51,899 nucleotides of DNA from Pedobacter sp. UBA5917 (lineage in GTDB: Bacteria > Bacteroidota > Bacteroidia > Sphingobacteriales > Sphingobacteriaceae), in NCBI RefSeq assembly GCF_002432345.1, contig NZ_DJDT01000285.1, forward strand, positions 1 through 51,899. Reading direction: 5' to 3'. Of the stretch, positions 25,567 through 33,773 are shown piece by piece (the stretch's first letter is position 1; each line of letters starts with the position of its first letter). Below the pieces are notes generated by a model. That model was not told the origin of the DNA. It worked only from the letters and a program-made list of their open reading frames with translations, and made no database searches. The translations under genes and the position numbers were made by a program.

Positions 25567-25599
25567 AAAGCATCCTTCTGATCAAAGGATGCTTTTTTT
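25567..25599 (+). terminator. Intrinsic terminator of the tRNA-Cys/small-protein unit
   Basis: AAAGCATCCTT, loop CTGATC(A), AAGGATGCTTT with a T-run reaching 25599: an 11-base stem with U-tract, placed right after the small gene. Confidence 0.88.
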
Positions 25600-25672
25600 A
25601 TGCGTTAGTATTTTAAATCGATTTATAAACACTTCGTGTAATGATGTTTGGCCACACTATTAAATAAAAAGC

Positions 25673-25730
25673 CGTCACCCTGAATTTATTTCAGGGTCTA
25701 AAAGATGCTGAAATAAATTCAGCAAGACGG
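25673..25730. repeat. CACCCTGAA-type palindromic element
   Basis: CGTCACCCTGAATTTATTTCAGGG followed by GATGCTGAAATAAATTCAGC and GACG. It has two inner hairpins (CCCTGAA/TTCAGGG and GCTGAA/TTCAGC) inside near-complementary ends. It shares most of its sequence with 6592-6657. Confidence 0.82.
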
Positions 25731-25798
25731 ACGCTTGGAAACTTCCTTCCTTCCTTTAAAAATCTTAACTTTAACCTATCAGATTTTTACGGAGAAAT

Positions 25799-26464
25799 AT
25801 GAACCTTACCGAAACCCTTTCTACCCTCCAATCGCTTGCAGATGAAAAAGTGCGGAAACAGCACCTCAAAAATGGCGCCCGCGAAAATCTATTTGGTGTT
25901 AAAATGGGCGATATCAGAACCCTGGCCAAAAAGATCAAAACAGATCATCAGCTGGCATTAGCGTTATGGGAAACCGGAAATATCGATGCCAGGATGCTGG
26001 CTATCCTGATTCTAAATCCCAAAGAATTATCTGCTGCAGAAATCGAACAGATGGTTTCTTCAGAAGATTTTGCCTGGGCAGCCGATTGGTTTTACAACTA
26101 CGTGGTTAAAGAATATACTGATAAAGAACAATTTCGCGAAAAGTGGATGAATGCCAACGATAAAATGCTGGCCCGTGCAGGCTGGAGCTTAACCAGCGGC
26201 CGCATAGCCAGAGATCCGGAAGGTTTAAACATCCCTTCAATCCTGGATCGCATTGAAAGCGAAATGCCAAAAGTCGCCCCTGAAACCCAATGGACAATGA
26301 ACACCGCACTGGCACAGATCGGTATTAATCATCCTGCATACAGGGAAAGGGCTTTGGCAATAGGCGAAAAACTGGGTATTTACCGCGATTATCCGGTTTC
26401 TAAAGGTTGTACTTCACCATTTGCACCAATCTGGATCAATGAAATGGTAAAAAGACAGAAATAA
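25799..26464 (+). CDS. AlkD-like DNA alkylation repair protein (HEAT repeats)
   Basis: A 221-residue all-helical protein of the DNA alkylation repair family. Recognisable stretches are GARENLFGVKMGDIRTLAKKI near the start, NIDARMLAILIL, the conserved DFAWAADWFYNYVV block, and GKGCTSP-like YPVSKGCTSPFAPIWI at the end. AlkD removes bulky or cationic alkylated bases without base flipping. This branch is common in Bacteroidota and often annotated only by the HEAT-like fold, so glycosylase activity is likely but not proven. Monocistronic. Confidence 0.88.
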   Translation: MNLTETLSTLQSLADEKVRKQHLKNGARENLFGVKMGDIRTLAKKIKTDHQLALALWETGNIDARMLAILILNPKELSAAEIEQMVSSEDFAWAADWFYNYVVKEYTDKEQFREKWMNANDKMLARAGWSLTSGRIARDPEGLNIPSILDRIESEMPKVAPETQWTMNTALAQIGINHPAYRERALAIGEKLGIYRDYPVSKGCTSPFAPIWINEMVKRQK

Positions 26465-26563
26465 ACCAACGCTTCATGAACCTTTCAGCAAAGCAAAATT
26501 GGACCGTTCAACAAAGCTTACAATTATTTAAATGCTGATCTTTGTCTAAAATTAAGGGATAAT

Positions 26564-27211
26564 ATGAAGGTAATTATCACAGGAGCCACCGGAATGGTTG
26601 GCGAAGGCGTTTTGTTCGAATGTTTAGAAAATCAAGCCGTAAAGGAAGTATTGGTTGTTAACCGCAGGTATTACGATCTCGAACATCCTAAGCTGAAAGA
26701 ACTGATTGTGGGTGATTTTACAAAGCTTGAAGGTTTTGAAAGCCAGTTATCAGGTTACGATGCCTGTTTCTATTGCGCAGGGATCAGCTCTGTAGGCATG
26801 AACGAAGAAAAATACAATCATATCACTTACGAAACCACCATGGCATTTGCCAACCAGCTGGTAAAATGGAACTCAGGTATGGTTTTCAATTTTGTTTCTG
26901 GCGGACACACCGATAGCTCCGAAAAAGGGAAAATAATGTGGGCGCGTGTAAAAGGGAAAACCGAAAACGCCTTAATGAGACTTCCCTTTAAAGCGCAGTA
27001 CAATTTCCGCCCGGGTTTTATGAAACCTTTTAAACAACAAAAAAATGTAAAGGCCATCTTTAAACCTGTGATATGGATTTTCCCCATCCTGTTGCCCAAA
27101 CTGGCTTTAACGCTAAAACAGGTTGGTCAAGCCATGATCAATGCCGTACTGAAAGGTTATCCGAAGCAGGTTTTAGAAATTGCCGACATCAAAGTACTGG
27201 CTGCAGATTAA
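26564..27211 (+). CDS. NAD(P)-binding Rossmann-fold protein, atypical SDR
   Basis: A 215-residue protein starting MKVIITGATGMVGEGVLFEC, a GxxGxxG dinucleotide-binding motif, followed by VLVVNRRYY, GYDACFYCAG and FNFVSGGHTDS. It is the short atypical SDR type (NAD-dependent epimerase/NmrA-like) without an obvious YxxxK pair. It is 13 bases upstream of the metallo-beta-lactamase-fold gene on the same strand, so they are probably co-transcribed. Substrate unknown. Confidence 0.85.
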   Translation: MKVIITGATGMVGEGVLFECLENQAVKEVLVVNRRYYDLEHPKLKELIVGDFTKLEGFESQLSGYDACFYCAGISSVGMNEEKYNHITYETTMAFANQLVKWNSGMVFNFVSGGHTDSSEKGKIMWARVKGKTENALMRLPFKAQYNFRPGFMKPFKQQKNVKAIFKPVIWIFPILLPKLALTLKQVGQAMINAVLKGYPKQVLEIADIKVLAAD

Positions 27212-27223
27212 ACAAAACAAAAG

Positions 27224-28354
27224 ATGCGCCGATTTTTAAAAATATTAAGAAACACCTTACTTTCTTTACTGGCTATTATAGCGGTTTTAGCCATCATTAC
27301 CTTTTTCTATATGAGGCAACCGCAATTTGGGGCTTCGCCTGAAGGTGACAGACTCGCCAGGATAGAAAAATCGCCCCATTATAAAGATGGAAAATTCCAT
27401 AACGAGATTGAAAAACCAACTATTTCTGAGGGCTACACCATTGCCGGTGAGATTTACTCCACTATATTTAAACACCATCCACGCACCAGTCCTGTAGATT
27501 CTATTCCATCTGTAAAAACCAATCTATTCAACATTCCCTTAGATTCAAATGTACTGGTTTGGTTCGGTCATTCTTCAAGTTATATCCAATTGGACGGCAA
27601 AAGAATTTTGATCGACCCTGTTTTCAGCGAGCGGGCATCCCCGCTACCATGGGGCCCCAAAGCTTACAGGGGTAGCAACATTTATACCGCAGCCGATATT
27701 CCGCCTGTTGATTACCTGATTATTTCGCACGACCATTACGATCATTTGGATTACCAAACCATTGTTGCACTTAAAGATAAAGTGAAACATGTAATCTGTG
27801 GATTGGGTGTAGGCGCACATTTCGAATATTGGGGTTATCCGGCTGAAAAGCTGATCGAAAAAGATTGGGATGAACAGGTTAACATTGGCACTAATTATAC
27901 CATCTATACCGCTCCCACCCACCACGAATCAGGCCGTGGTTTACGCAGTGCAAAAACGCTTTGGATGTCATACGTCATCCAATCGCCATCCATGAAAATT
28001 TATTATAGTGGAGATGGAGGTTACGATAACCATTATGCCGTTACAGGCAAAAAATTTGGCCCAATTGATCTCGCCATTATCGAATCCGGACAATACGATA
28101 AAGCCTGGCGCTCGGTACATAACCTACCCGAAGATGTGCTGCAGGCTGCGAAGGATTTAAAGACTAAAAGGATTATGCCAGTTCACAATTCTAAATTTAC
28201 ATTGGGAAAACACCCATGGGATGAACCTTTAATCAAAATTTCAGCACTTGCCAAAGCCAATAATATTCCATTAGTTTCGCCAATGATCGGAGAAATTGTG
28301 TATCTTAATAACCGAAAGCAACTGTTTAAGCAATGGTGGCTTGGAGTTAATTGA
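27224..28354 (+). CDS. MBL-fold metallo-hydrolase (UlaG/NAPE-PLD-like), membrane anchored
   Basis: A 376-residue protein with one N-terminal hydrophobic segment (about residues 8-27) that can act as a signal anchor. The metal motif HDHYDHLD is at 169-175 (HxHxDH), with further ligands in TPTHHESGR, YSGDGGYD and MPVHNSKF. The overall pattern (VWFGHSSSYIQLDGKRILIDPVF) is that of the UlaG and NAPE-phospholipase D branch. Such enzymes hydrolyse phosphodiester or ester bonds, here probably at the periplasmic face. It follows the atypical SDR gene after 12 bases. Confidence 0.9.
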   Translation: MRRFLKILRNTLLSLLAIIAVLAIITFFYMRQPQFGASPEGDRLARIEKSPHYKDGKFHNEIEKPTISEGYTIAGEIYSTIFKHHPRTSPVDSIPSVKTNLFNIPLDSNVLVWFGHSSSYIQLDGKRILIDPVFSERASPLPWGPKAYRGSNIYTAADIPPVDYLIISHDHYDHLDYQTIVALKDKVKHVICGLGVGAHFEYWGYPAEKLIEKDWDEQVNIGTNYTIYTAPTHHESGRGLRSAKTLWMSYVIQSPSMKIYYSGDGGYDNHYAVTGKKFGPIDLAIIESGQYDKAWRSVHNLPEDVLQAAKDLKTKRIMPVHNSKFTLGKHPWDEPLIKISALAKANNIPLVSPMIGEIVYLNNRKQLFKQWWLGVN

Positions 28355-28524
28355 CCCGCATTTACAATAAGTATAGCAAAAACGTTACTACTAAAACATA
28401 TTTGTCTACCAGAAATAAATGCTGATAAAAATAGATCAGCTTAACATTATCGGCACCAAAGTACGTCCCAGCTTAATGGCGCCAAAAAGTTTTTTAAGAT
28501 CAGCGAAAACAAAACCGCTTTAAA

Positions 28525-29841
28525 ATGGGAACGATCAGATACATTGCAAAAAACATTACCGAAACTGCAGAAAGTAGCAAATGGATAGCCTCCAACGGAG
28601 ATATAGCATTTAATACAACGAAGGAAATCATACAGCAGAGCAAAAACAATATCCAATATAATCAATACAAACCAATTGTAACTAGTGAAGCTGAAGATTT
28701 CGACATTACCTTCTCGCTAAATAAAAATGAGACTACTGTAGTTCCTTTGGGCATTTTGAATTTTAATAATGGATATGAGAATCCGTATTTCGCATTTGAT
28801 TATGCTTTGACTGTACATGATATAGATGCACTGGAATTTCAGATTAAAGATGCAGATGAAAATGTAATTTATCAACTGAACAACCTGGCTCCTGTTGTGG
28901 TTACAGCATCGAAAGTACCCCAAATTAAAAATGAAGCTAAAGAGTTATTACCAGCATATCCGAGTAAAACCCCGGATTTTAAAACAATTCTTGAACAATT
29001 TAGCCTTTCGCCTGCCGATTATACAAAAATAGGATCGTACGTGTTATATTGGGATGGTTTCGACAATAATGAAGTATACGATAGTACGCGTTTCAACAAT
29101 AAAAAACTCACTGCCAAAATAACTGCCATCAAAGCCGGAAAACGAAAAAGTTTAAAAGTAAATTTTTCTACGCATTACGAACAGGTAGATTGGGTGGATG
29201 TTAAAATAAACCGAAAAAACAACAGGATCGACACGATATTAAGGGTCAACCTAAAAGATGGTGGTGCTGAGGGATTGGACTGCTGGAAAAACACAAGGGA
29301 TTTTAATCAACTACATAATAAAAGTCAAATTTGTGATTGGGATAAAATCCCTGAATCTGAAATAAAATCCGATCAACCCATTTTAAAAACAAGAACAAAA
29401 ACTTTTGAAGAGTTAGAAAAACTTGCAATAGCGGGTATAAATTATCATTGGGGCAGAAACAAAAACCACTTCATTGCCCATGACATCAAAATAAATGGCA
29501 AGCTTTTCGCATTTTTTATGAATGCTAAAAACTCAGAAGAAAACTCCATAGGTGAAGTAAATCTCATTTATAACACAAATGGTGATTGGATGCGTTCAGG
29601 AAACCCAGGTTCAATAAAAGACCCTATGACAGCTGTTGGAAATATTATCTCAAGACAAGCTATTTGCTATAATGTTGGTTACATAAATTATTCTAATGGT
29701 TGGGGCTATAGTCCTGAAACATCTGAGGATCAAGTATTCAAAGATACCTCCGCACATGAGATAGGCCATGAAATACTGAAAAAATACGGAGGAACAATTT
29801 ATTCTTATGGGCACAAAGGGAGTGTTAATTCTATATTTTAA
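28525..29841 (+). CDS. Probable secreted zinc metallopeptidase effector/toxin, ended by an in-frame TAA
   Basis: The frame gives 438 residues before TAA. The N terminus (MGTIRYIAKNITETAES...) resembles N-terminal regions of Bacteroidota polymorphic or type VI effector proteins; there is no signal peptide. The middle is beta-rich (SYVLYWDGFDNNEVYDSTRFNN). The C terminus has a zincin motif, SAHEIGHEIL, with His411, Glu412 and His415, and a candidate third ligand, His430, in YGHKGS. The same frame continues for 58 codons beyond the TAA to a TGA that overlaps the next ATG, so the gene was probably longer. The DNA is more AT-rich than its surroundings, suggesting transfer. Target and secretion route are inferred; no secretion genes are nearby. 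Confidence 0.75.
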   Translation: MGTIRYIAKNITETAESSKWIASNGDIAFNTTKEIIQQSKNNIQYNQYKPIVTSEAEDFDITFSLNKNETTVVPLGILNFNNGYENPYFAFDYALTVHDIDALEFQIKDADENVIYQLNNLAPVVVTASKVPQIKNEAKELLPAYPSKTPDFKTILEQFSLSPADYTKIGSYVLYWDGFDNNEVYDSTRFNNKKLTAKITAIKAGKRKSLKVNFSTHYEQVDWVDVKINRKNNRIDTILRVNLKDGGAEGLDCWKNTRDFNQLHNKSQICDWDKIPESEIKSDQPILKTRTKTFEELEKLAIAGINYHWGRNKNHFIAHDIKINGKLFAFFMNAKNSEENSIGEVNLIYNTNGDWMRSGNPGSIKDPMTAVGNIISRQAICYNVGYINYSNGWGYSPETSEDQVFKDTSAHEIGHEILKKYGGTIYSYGHKGSVNSIF

Positions 29842-30018
29842 TACAAGTATAATGATGCTCCCGAAATTCCCTTAACTGGCGAAATTGATATAATGCCCTA
29901 TTTTTCAGACAATGTTTTAGGAGGAGAAACTCAACAACCAAATTATTTAGCGAGAAAAATAGCCGCCGAAAAAGATGTATTAGGGCTTATGTGGCTTAGT
30001 AAATTAAAAATTAAATGA
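29842..30018 (+). pseudogene. In-frame C-terminal remnant of the metallopeptidase gene
   Basis: Directly after the TAA at 29839-29841 the same reading frame continues without interruption for 58 codons to TGA at 30016-30018. It encodes YKYNDAPEIPLTGEIDIMPYF and ends in LGLMWLSKLKIK. GEIDIMPYF looks like the Met-turn found behind the zinc site in metzincin-type peptidases. The TGA overlaps the ATG of the lipoprotein gene (ATGA). One C-to-T change (CAA to TAA) would explain the interruption; readthrough or a sequencing error are alternatives. Confidence 0.75.
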
Positions 30019-30377
30019 AGAATGTTGCATATTTACTTATCTTTCTACTAATTAATTCTTGCACACCCTCGTACTACTATGGGTATGTTTATGATTATGA
30101 TAAGAAAATACCTTTAGACGGTGTTAAAATATATGATGGGCACAATAAAAAACAGAGTACAACAAATAAAAGAGGATATTTTGAACTTATTAAAACTAAA
30201 AATAGTTCGAGCATACTAATATTTGAGAAAGAACATTATCAAAATGACACCATACCCTCTATTTCTATTCAAAATGGAGAATTGATGAAAGAAAGATTCA
30301 AAGGAGAGAAAATTTATTTATTTAGTGCTAAAAGTACTTTTAGAGATTCGATATTGAAGGCTAACAATTTTAGATAA
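30015..30377 (+). CDS. Small lipoprotein with carboxypeptidase-regulatory-like fold, candidate immunity protein
   Basis: A 120-residue protein with a short signal peptide and lipobox INSC (Cys16), then YGYVYDYDKKIPLDGVKIYD and TTNKRGYFEL, the pattern of a carboxypeptidase-regulatory/CnaB-like beta sandwich. It would be anchored in the periplasm. Its ATG overlaps the TGA that ends the extended metallopeptidase frame, so the pair was translationally coupled. That arrangement, small size and periplasmic location fit an immunity protein for the upstream effector (inference). Codon use is AT-rich like the effector. It could also be an unrelated lipoprotein. Confidence 0.7.
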   Translation: MKNVAYLLIFLLINSCTPSYYYGYVYDYDKKIPLDGVKIYDGHNKKQSTTNKRGYFELIKTKNSSSILIFEKEHYQNDTIPSISIQNGELMKERFKGEKIYLFSAKSTFRDSILKANNFR

Positions 30378-30400
30378 TTTCGAAAATGCATTCCATCAAA

Positions 30401-31429
30401 CTAAACCAAAGCTTTACAAATGCTTTTGATCAATCCTGGGCCTTCGTAGATAAAACCGGTATACAACTGCACCAATGAAGCGCCTGCATCCATTTTTTCC
30501 TGCGCATCTTTTGCCGAATGAATCCCACCGACACCGATAATAGGAAATGCTTTGTTCGATTTTTCTGAAAGATAACGGATCACCTCGGTTGAACGTTCTT
30601 TAACAGGTTTTCCGCTCAATCCACCGGTTTCGGCTTTTAAATTTTGCTCAGTAGCTAAATTTTCTCTGCTAATGGTGGTATTGGTGGCGATAATGCCCGC
30701 AATATTCGTTTCCGCTACAATTTCGATGATATCATCCAGTTGCGCATCGGTTAAATCGGGAGCAATTTTTAATAAAATCGGACGCGAAATATCATTTTTA
30801 CGATTGCGTTGCTGTAAGGTATTGAGGATTTTTTTAAGCGGTTCTTTTTCCTGCAGTTCGCGTAAGCCCGGGGTATTGGGCGAACTTACATTCACCACAA
30901 AATAATCTACCACATCAAACAGGCGGTCGAAACATTTAATATAATCGCTTACCGCTTCTTCATTTGGTGTAGCCTTGTTTTTCCCGATGTTTCCACCTAC
31001 AACAATATCGGGATGTTTATCTTTTAGCAGGCGCAAACGTTCGGCCATTACATCTACCCCTTTATTGTTAAAACCCATCCTGTTGATCAGGGCTTCATCA
31101 TTGGGCAAACGGAACATACGTGGTTTGTCGTTTCCCGGCTGGGGCATTGGCGTTACCGTACCTACTTCGATAAATCCAAAGCCCAAATTGCTTAGTGGCT
31201 CTACATATTCGCCGTTTTTATCAAAGCCTGCGGCCAAACCAACCGGGTTTCTGAATTTTATACCGAAAACTTCGCGTTCCAATCCTTTAATATGAACATC
31301 AAAGCTGCTTCTGATAATGGTTTTACCCAAAGGAAACTTATCATTAAACCATTTTAACCGCTTTACGACGAAATAATGTACGTTTTCAGGGTCAAACTTG
31401 AAGAATATTGGTTTAATAAGGCTATACAT
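30401..31429 (-). CDS. pyrD: Dihydroorotate dehydrogenase, class 2
   Basis: A 342-residue enzyme that oxidises dihydroorotate to orotate with FMN and quinone in pyrimidine synthesis. The N-terminal membrane-associating helices (MYSLIKPIFFKFDPENVHYF) mark class 2. The FMN and active-site motifs are complete: AAGFDKNGEY, INRMGFNNKG, NVSSPNTPGLRELQ with the catalytic Ser, GGLSGKPVKERS and GVGGIHSAKDA. Full family length. It is monocistronic, convergent with the lipoprotein gene across 23 bases. Confidence 0.97.
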   Translation of the reverse strand: MYSLIKPIFFKFDPENVHYFVVKRLKWFNDKFPLGKTIIRSSFDVHIKGLEREVFGIKFRNPVGLAAGFDKNGEYVEPLSNLGFGFIEVGTVTPMPQPGNDKPRMFRLPNDEALINRMGFNNKGVDVMAERLRLLKDKHPDIVVGGNIGKNKATPNEEAVSDYIKCFDRLFDVVDYFVVNVSSPNTPGLRELQEKEPLKKILNTLQQRNRKNDISRPILLKIAPDLTDAQLDDIIEIVAETNIAGIIATNTTISRENLATEQNLKAETGGLSGKPVKERSTEVIRYLSEKSNKAFPIIGVGGIHSAKDAQEKMDAGASLVQLYTGFIYEGPGLIKSICKALV

Positions 31430-31807
31430 GCCACGAAGATAAGAACTTATAGGTAATTATGGAAGATGGAAAATGTAAAATGGATGATGAATCTTCCAAG
31501 TTCATTATTCCATTAGCCATTAGTTCATTGGTCTGGGTGGATAAATACAAGTTTAATATCCAACATTTGGTTGATGGATCATGGTTGATGGTTTGATCGT
31601 GCGTGTCCCAGAATTAAGGTTGATAGATCATGGTTGATAGTTTGATAGTCATAAAAGATAATCACCAATAATCAATTTTCAATCATCAGTGAACCACACG
31701 CAATAAGCATTTCGGCTATCAACTATGAACCATCAAACCATCAACTAACTAACCAATAACTAACCAATTTCCCCATCATCCATTTTCCATCTCCCATCAT
31801 CCATCCT
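31430..31807. repeat. 378-base low-complexity intergenic region
   Basis: No gene seen. The sequence is built from recurring short words such as CATGGTTGATRG, GGTTTGAT, AACCATCAA and CCATCATCCATTTTCCATC, partly in inverted orientation, for example GATGGATCATGGTTGATGG against AACTATGAACCATCAAACC. It resembles the low-complexity spacer text at 12208-12898. Confidence 0.6.
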
Positions 31808-32458
31808 TTAGTATGCTGCGGTAAACTGCTCCTGGTGATGTGCGTTATTTTCCAGTTCATCAACAATTACAATCGCTAGATCCTCTACCGATAAAATAGA
31901 ACGGCCTTCTTCGTTAAAAACCGGACTTGTTTTTCCTAAGCGATATTTTCCGGTACGACCGGTGGTAATACCGTGGTGCATTTCAATCGCAGGACTAAAA
32001 AACAACCAATCTAATTCTGTTTCCTGTTTTAATGTGTTAAAATAATCCCTTACTGCAGTTGCACCTGGTTTATATTCTGCAGGGAAATTAGGTCCGTCAA
32101 CAATCTGGTGTCCATCAATCTGTAAAGTACCCGCACCACCAATAAAAATATAACGTTTTACGCCTGCTGCTTTTACCGCTTTTTGGATGGCTTCTGCGCC
32201 CTGCACGGTGTCATTGTATAAATTTGGATTGGTCCAACCGGCATTAAATGCACTTACTACGGCATCAGCACCTTTTAAAGCTTCTGCTAATTTTTCAGTA
32301 TCCAAAACGTCGGCAGCTACTTTAGTTACGTTATCGCTGCTGTTTTCAATTTTGTCGGTATCGCGTGCAATGGCGGTTACTTCGTTCCCACGACTTACCA
32401 GTTCATTTAAAATGGCTTTACCTACAAAGCCCGATGCTCCAATTAATGCTACTTTCAT
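31808..32458 (-). CDS. YwnB-like NAD(P)-binding reductase
   Basis: A 216-residue protein starting MKVALIGASGFVGKAILNEL, with GxxGxxG, then VVSAFNAGW, YIFIGGAGTLQ and a C-terminal VEDLAIVIVDELE. It belongs to the NmrA-like atypical SDRs close to Bacillus YwnB. It is 75 bases downstream of an Rrf2 regulator on the same strand, and the spacer contains a copy of the palindrome TGTAAT-N7-ATTACA that also lies before the regulator. Rrf2-YwnB neighbours are known in Bacillus (ywnA-ywnB), which supports a shared regulon responding to redox or electrophile stress (inference). Confidence 0.88.
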   Translation of the reverse strand: MKVALIGASGFVGKAILNELVSRGNEVTAIARDTDKIENSSDNVTKVAADVLDTEKLAEALKGADAVVSAFNAGWTNPNLYNDTVQGAEAIQKAVKAAGVKRYIFIGGAGTLQIDGHQIVDGPNFPAEYKPGATAVRDYFNTLKQETELDWLFFSPAIEMHHGITTGRTGKYRLGKTSPVFNEEGRSILSVEDLAIVIVDELENNAHHQEQFTAAY

Positions 32459-32496
32459 GTGATTTAATTTTTAATTTATTAATCTATTTTTAATAT

Positions 32497-32515
32497 TGTA
32501 ATATTTTTTATTACA
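32497..32515. promoter_or_regulatory. Candidate Rrf2 operator upstream of the YwnB-like gene
   Basis: TGTAAT, seven bases, ATTACA: a perfect 6-base inverted repeat 38 bases upstream of the reductase start. The same arms and spacing occur at 32947-32965 before the Rrf2 gene. Confidence 0.7.
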
Positions 32516-32533
32516 GTTATACCCAAAAAAAAT

Positions 32534-32944
32534 TTATTCAAACTTTGAGGCAAAATCAGCCAGTGTTTGTTTAGATAAATTTGCGATCAGGGCATTTTCG
32601 GCATCACTATACAACGAATCTAAATGTTGGTTAATCTGCCTGCCTATCGGACATTTCGGATTAGGTTCATTTTTACTCTGCCCCAATACATTACTACTCC
32701 TAACCGACTTATACACTTCGCCCAGGTTAATATCCTTCGCATTTTTAGCCAGAAACGAACCTCCTCCTTTGCCTTCTTTACTCCCAACAAAACCATTTTT
32801 ACGCAAATTCATAATTTCCTTGCGCACCAAAACAGGATTGATATTAATACTTCCCGCCAGATATTCCGAGCTCACCACACCACCTTTCGCCTCGTTTAAC
32901 AAGGTTAAGATGTGTAAGGAAATAGGAAACCGGCTGTTGCTCAT
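32534..32944 (-). CDS. Rrf2-family transcriptional regulator
   Basis: A 136-residue regulator from the start MSNSRFPISLHIL; a further in-frame start nine codons upstream lies inside the candidate operator and is less likely. The winged-helix features are LAGSININ, VRKEIMNLRKNGFV and the wing GSKEGKGGGSFLA. Only one Cys is seen in the sensor segment (KCPIG), not the three of the iron-sulfur members IscR and NsrR, so it is closer to YwnA-type single-Cys or thiol-sensing members. It probably represses itself and the downstream YwnB-like gene through the palindrome found before each. Confidence 0.92.
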   Translation of the reverse strand: MSNSRFPISLHILTLLNEAKGGVVSSEYLAGSININPVLVRKEIMNLRKNGFVGSKEGKGGGSFLAKNAKDINLGEVYKSVRSSNVLGQSKNEPNPKCPIGRQINQHLDSLYSDAENALIANLSKQTLADFASKFE

Positions 32945-32946
32945 TC

Positions 32947-32965
32947 TGTAATTATTTTTATTACA
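32947..32965. promoter_or_regulatory. Candidate Rrf2 operator upstream of the Rrf2 gene
   Basis: TGTAAT, seven bases, ATTACA, starting two bases from the chosen start codon; bound repressor there would block initiation. It matches 32497-32515 in both arms and spacing. Confidence 0.72.
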
Positions 32966-33031
32966 GTACAAAAGTAGAATAATTTCTTCATTTCCATGAA
33001 ACTTAAAGTCATTTAACTTTTCTCTGACAAT

Positions 33032-33622
33032 TTACTGTTTTAAGAGTAATCCGGTAAGTTGCGCGTGCTGCAAAAGCATAATGGTTTTTCCATCCTTGAT
33101 TTTTCCGGCAGCAAGCATGTTTAATGCGTCAGTAAAAGGAATTTCGAGCACTTCGATGTTTTCCTGTTCCTCGTGATGACCGCCACCCTCGCTTATTTTC
33201 ATGTCTTTTGAATATTCGGCCACGAAAAAATATACAATTTCGGTTACAGAACCCGGCGACATATACGCTTCGAAAACCTTTTTTACATCTGTAATTTTAT
33301 AACCTGTTTCTTCTTCCGTTTCGCGTTTAATTGCTGTTTCAGGGTTATCTTTATCCAGCAGGCCGGCGCAGGTTTCGATCAGCATGCCATCTTCACTTCC
33401 ATTTAAATAGGTAGGTAGACGAAACTGTCGGGTTAAGATCACACTTTGTGTTTCCCTATTATAGAGCAAAATAGTGGCTCCATTGCCCCTGTCATAAGCT
33501 TCGCGGCTTTGGGTTTCCCAGCTTCCGTCTTTTCGTTTATATTCAAACGTTACTTTATTCAGCGTGTACCAATTATCAGAAAGAATTTCTTTGGCAGTTA
33601 TCTTTACATTACTGTTATTCAT
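33032..33622 (-). CDS. nudK: Nudix hydrolase, GDP-mannose pyrophosphatase NudK-like
   Basis: A 196-residue Nudix enzyme with an intact box (GLLDKDNPETAIKRETEEET followed by GY), matching GX5EX7REUXEEXGU. The N-terminal beta domain with DRGNGATILLYN and the QFRLPTY strand is typical of NudK and ADP-ribose pyrophosphatases, which work as swapped dimers. The motif EVLEIPFTDAL near the C terminus also fits NudK. It would hydrolyse a nucleotide sugar such as GDP-mannose or ADP-ribose. Monocistronic. Confidence 0.9.
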   Translation of the reverse strand: MNNSNVKITAKEILSDNWYTLNKVTFEYKRKDGSWETQSREAYDRGNGATILLYNRETQSVILTRQFRLPTYLNGSEDGMLIETCAGLLDKDNPETAIKRETEEETGYKITDVKKVFEAYMSPGSVTEIVYFFVAEYSKDMKISEGGGHHEEQENIEVLEIPFTDALNMLAAGKIKDGKTIMLLQHAQLTGLLLKQ

Positions 33623-33773
33623 ATAGGATCATGTTTTCACGTACAAACCTATCAATTTTATTGAGTGCGGTTGAACAACAATTTAAAAAACCGGTAAGTT
33701 AAAAACAGCTAACATTTCCTATTTAAGTTTCGATCTGAAAAAAGCCTTTAAAATTCGTACTTTTGCAGCCGAA

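Noticed and set aside
28419..28523. A 34-codon frame ending one base before the effector start (MLIKIDQLNIIGTKVRPSL...)
   Set aside because: Spacing is suggestive, but it is very short, has no recognisable pattern and could be chance in AT-rich DNA. Conservation data would be needed.
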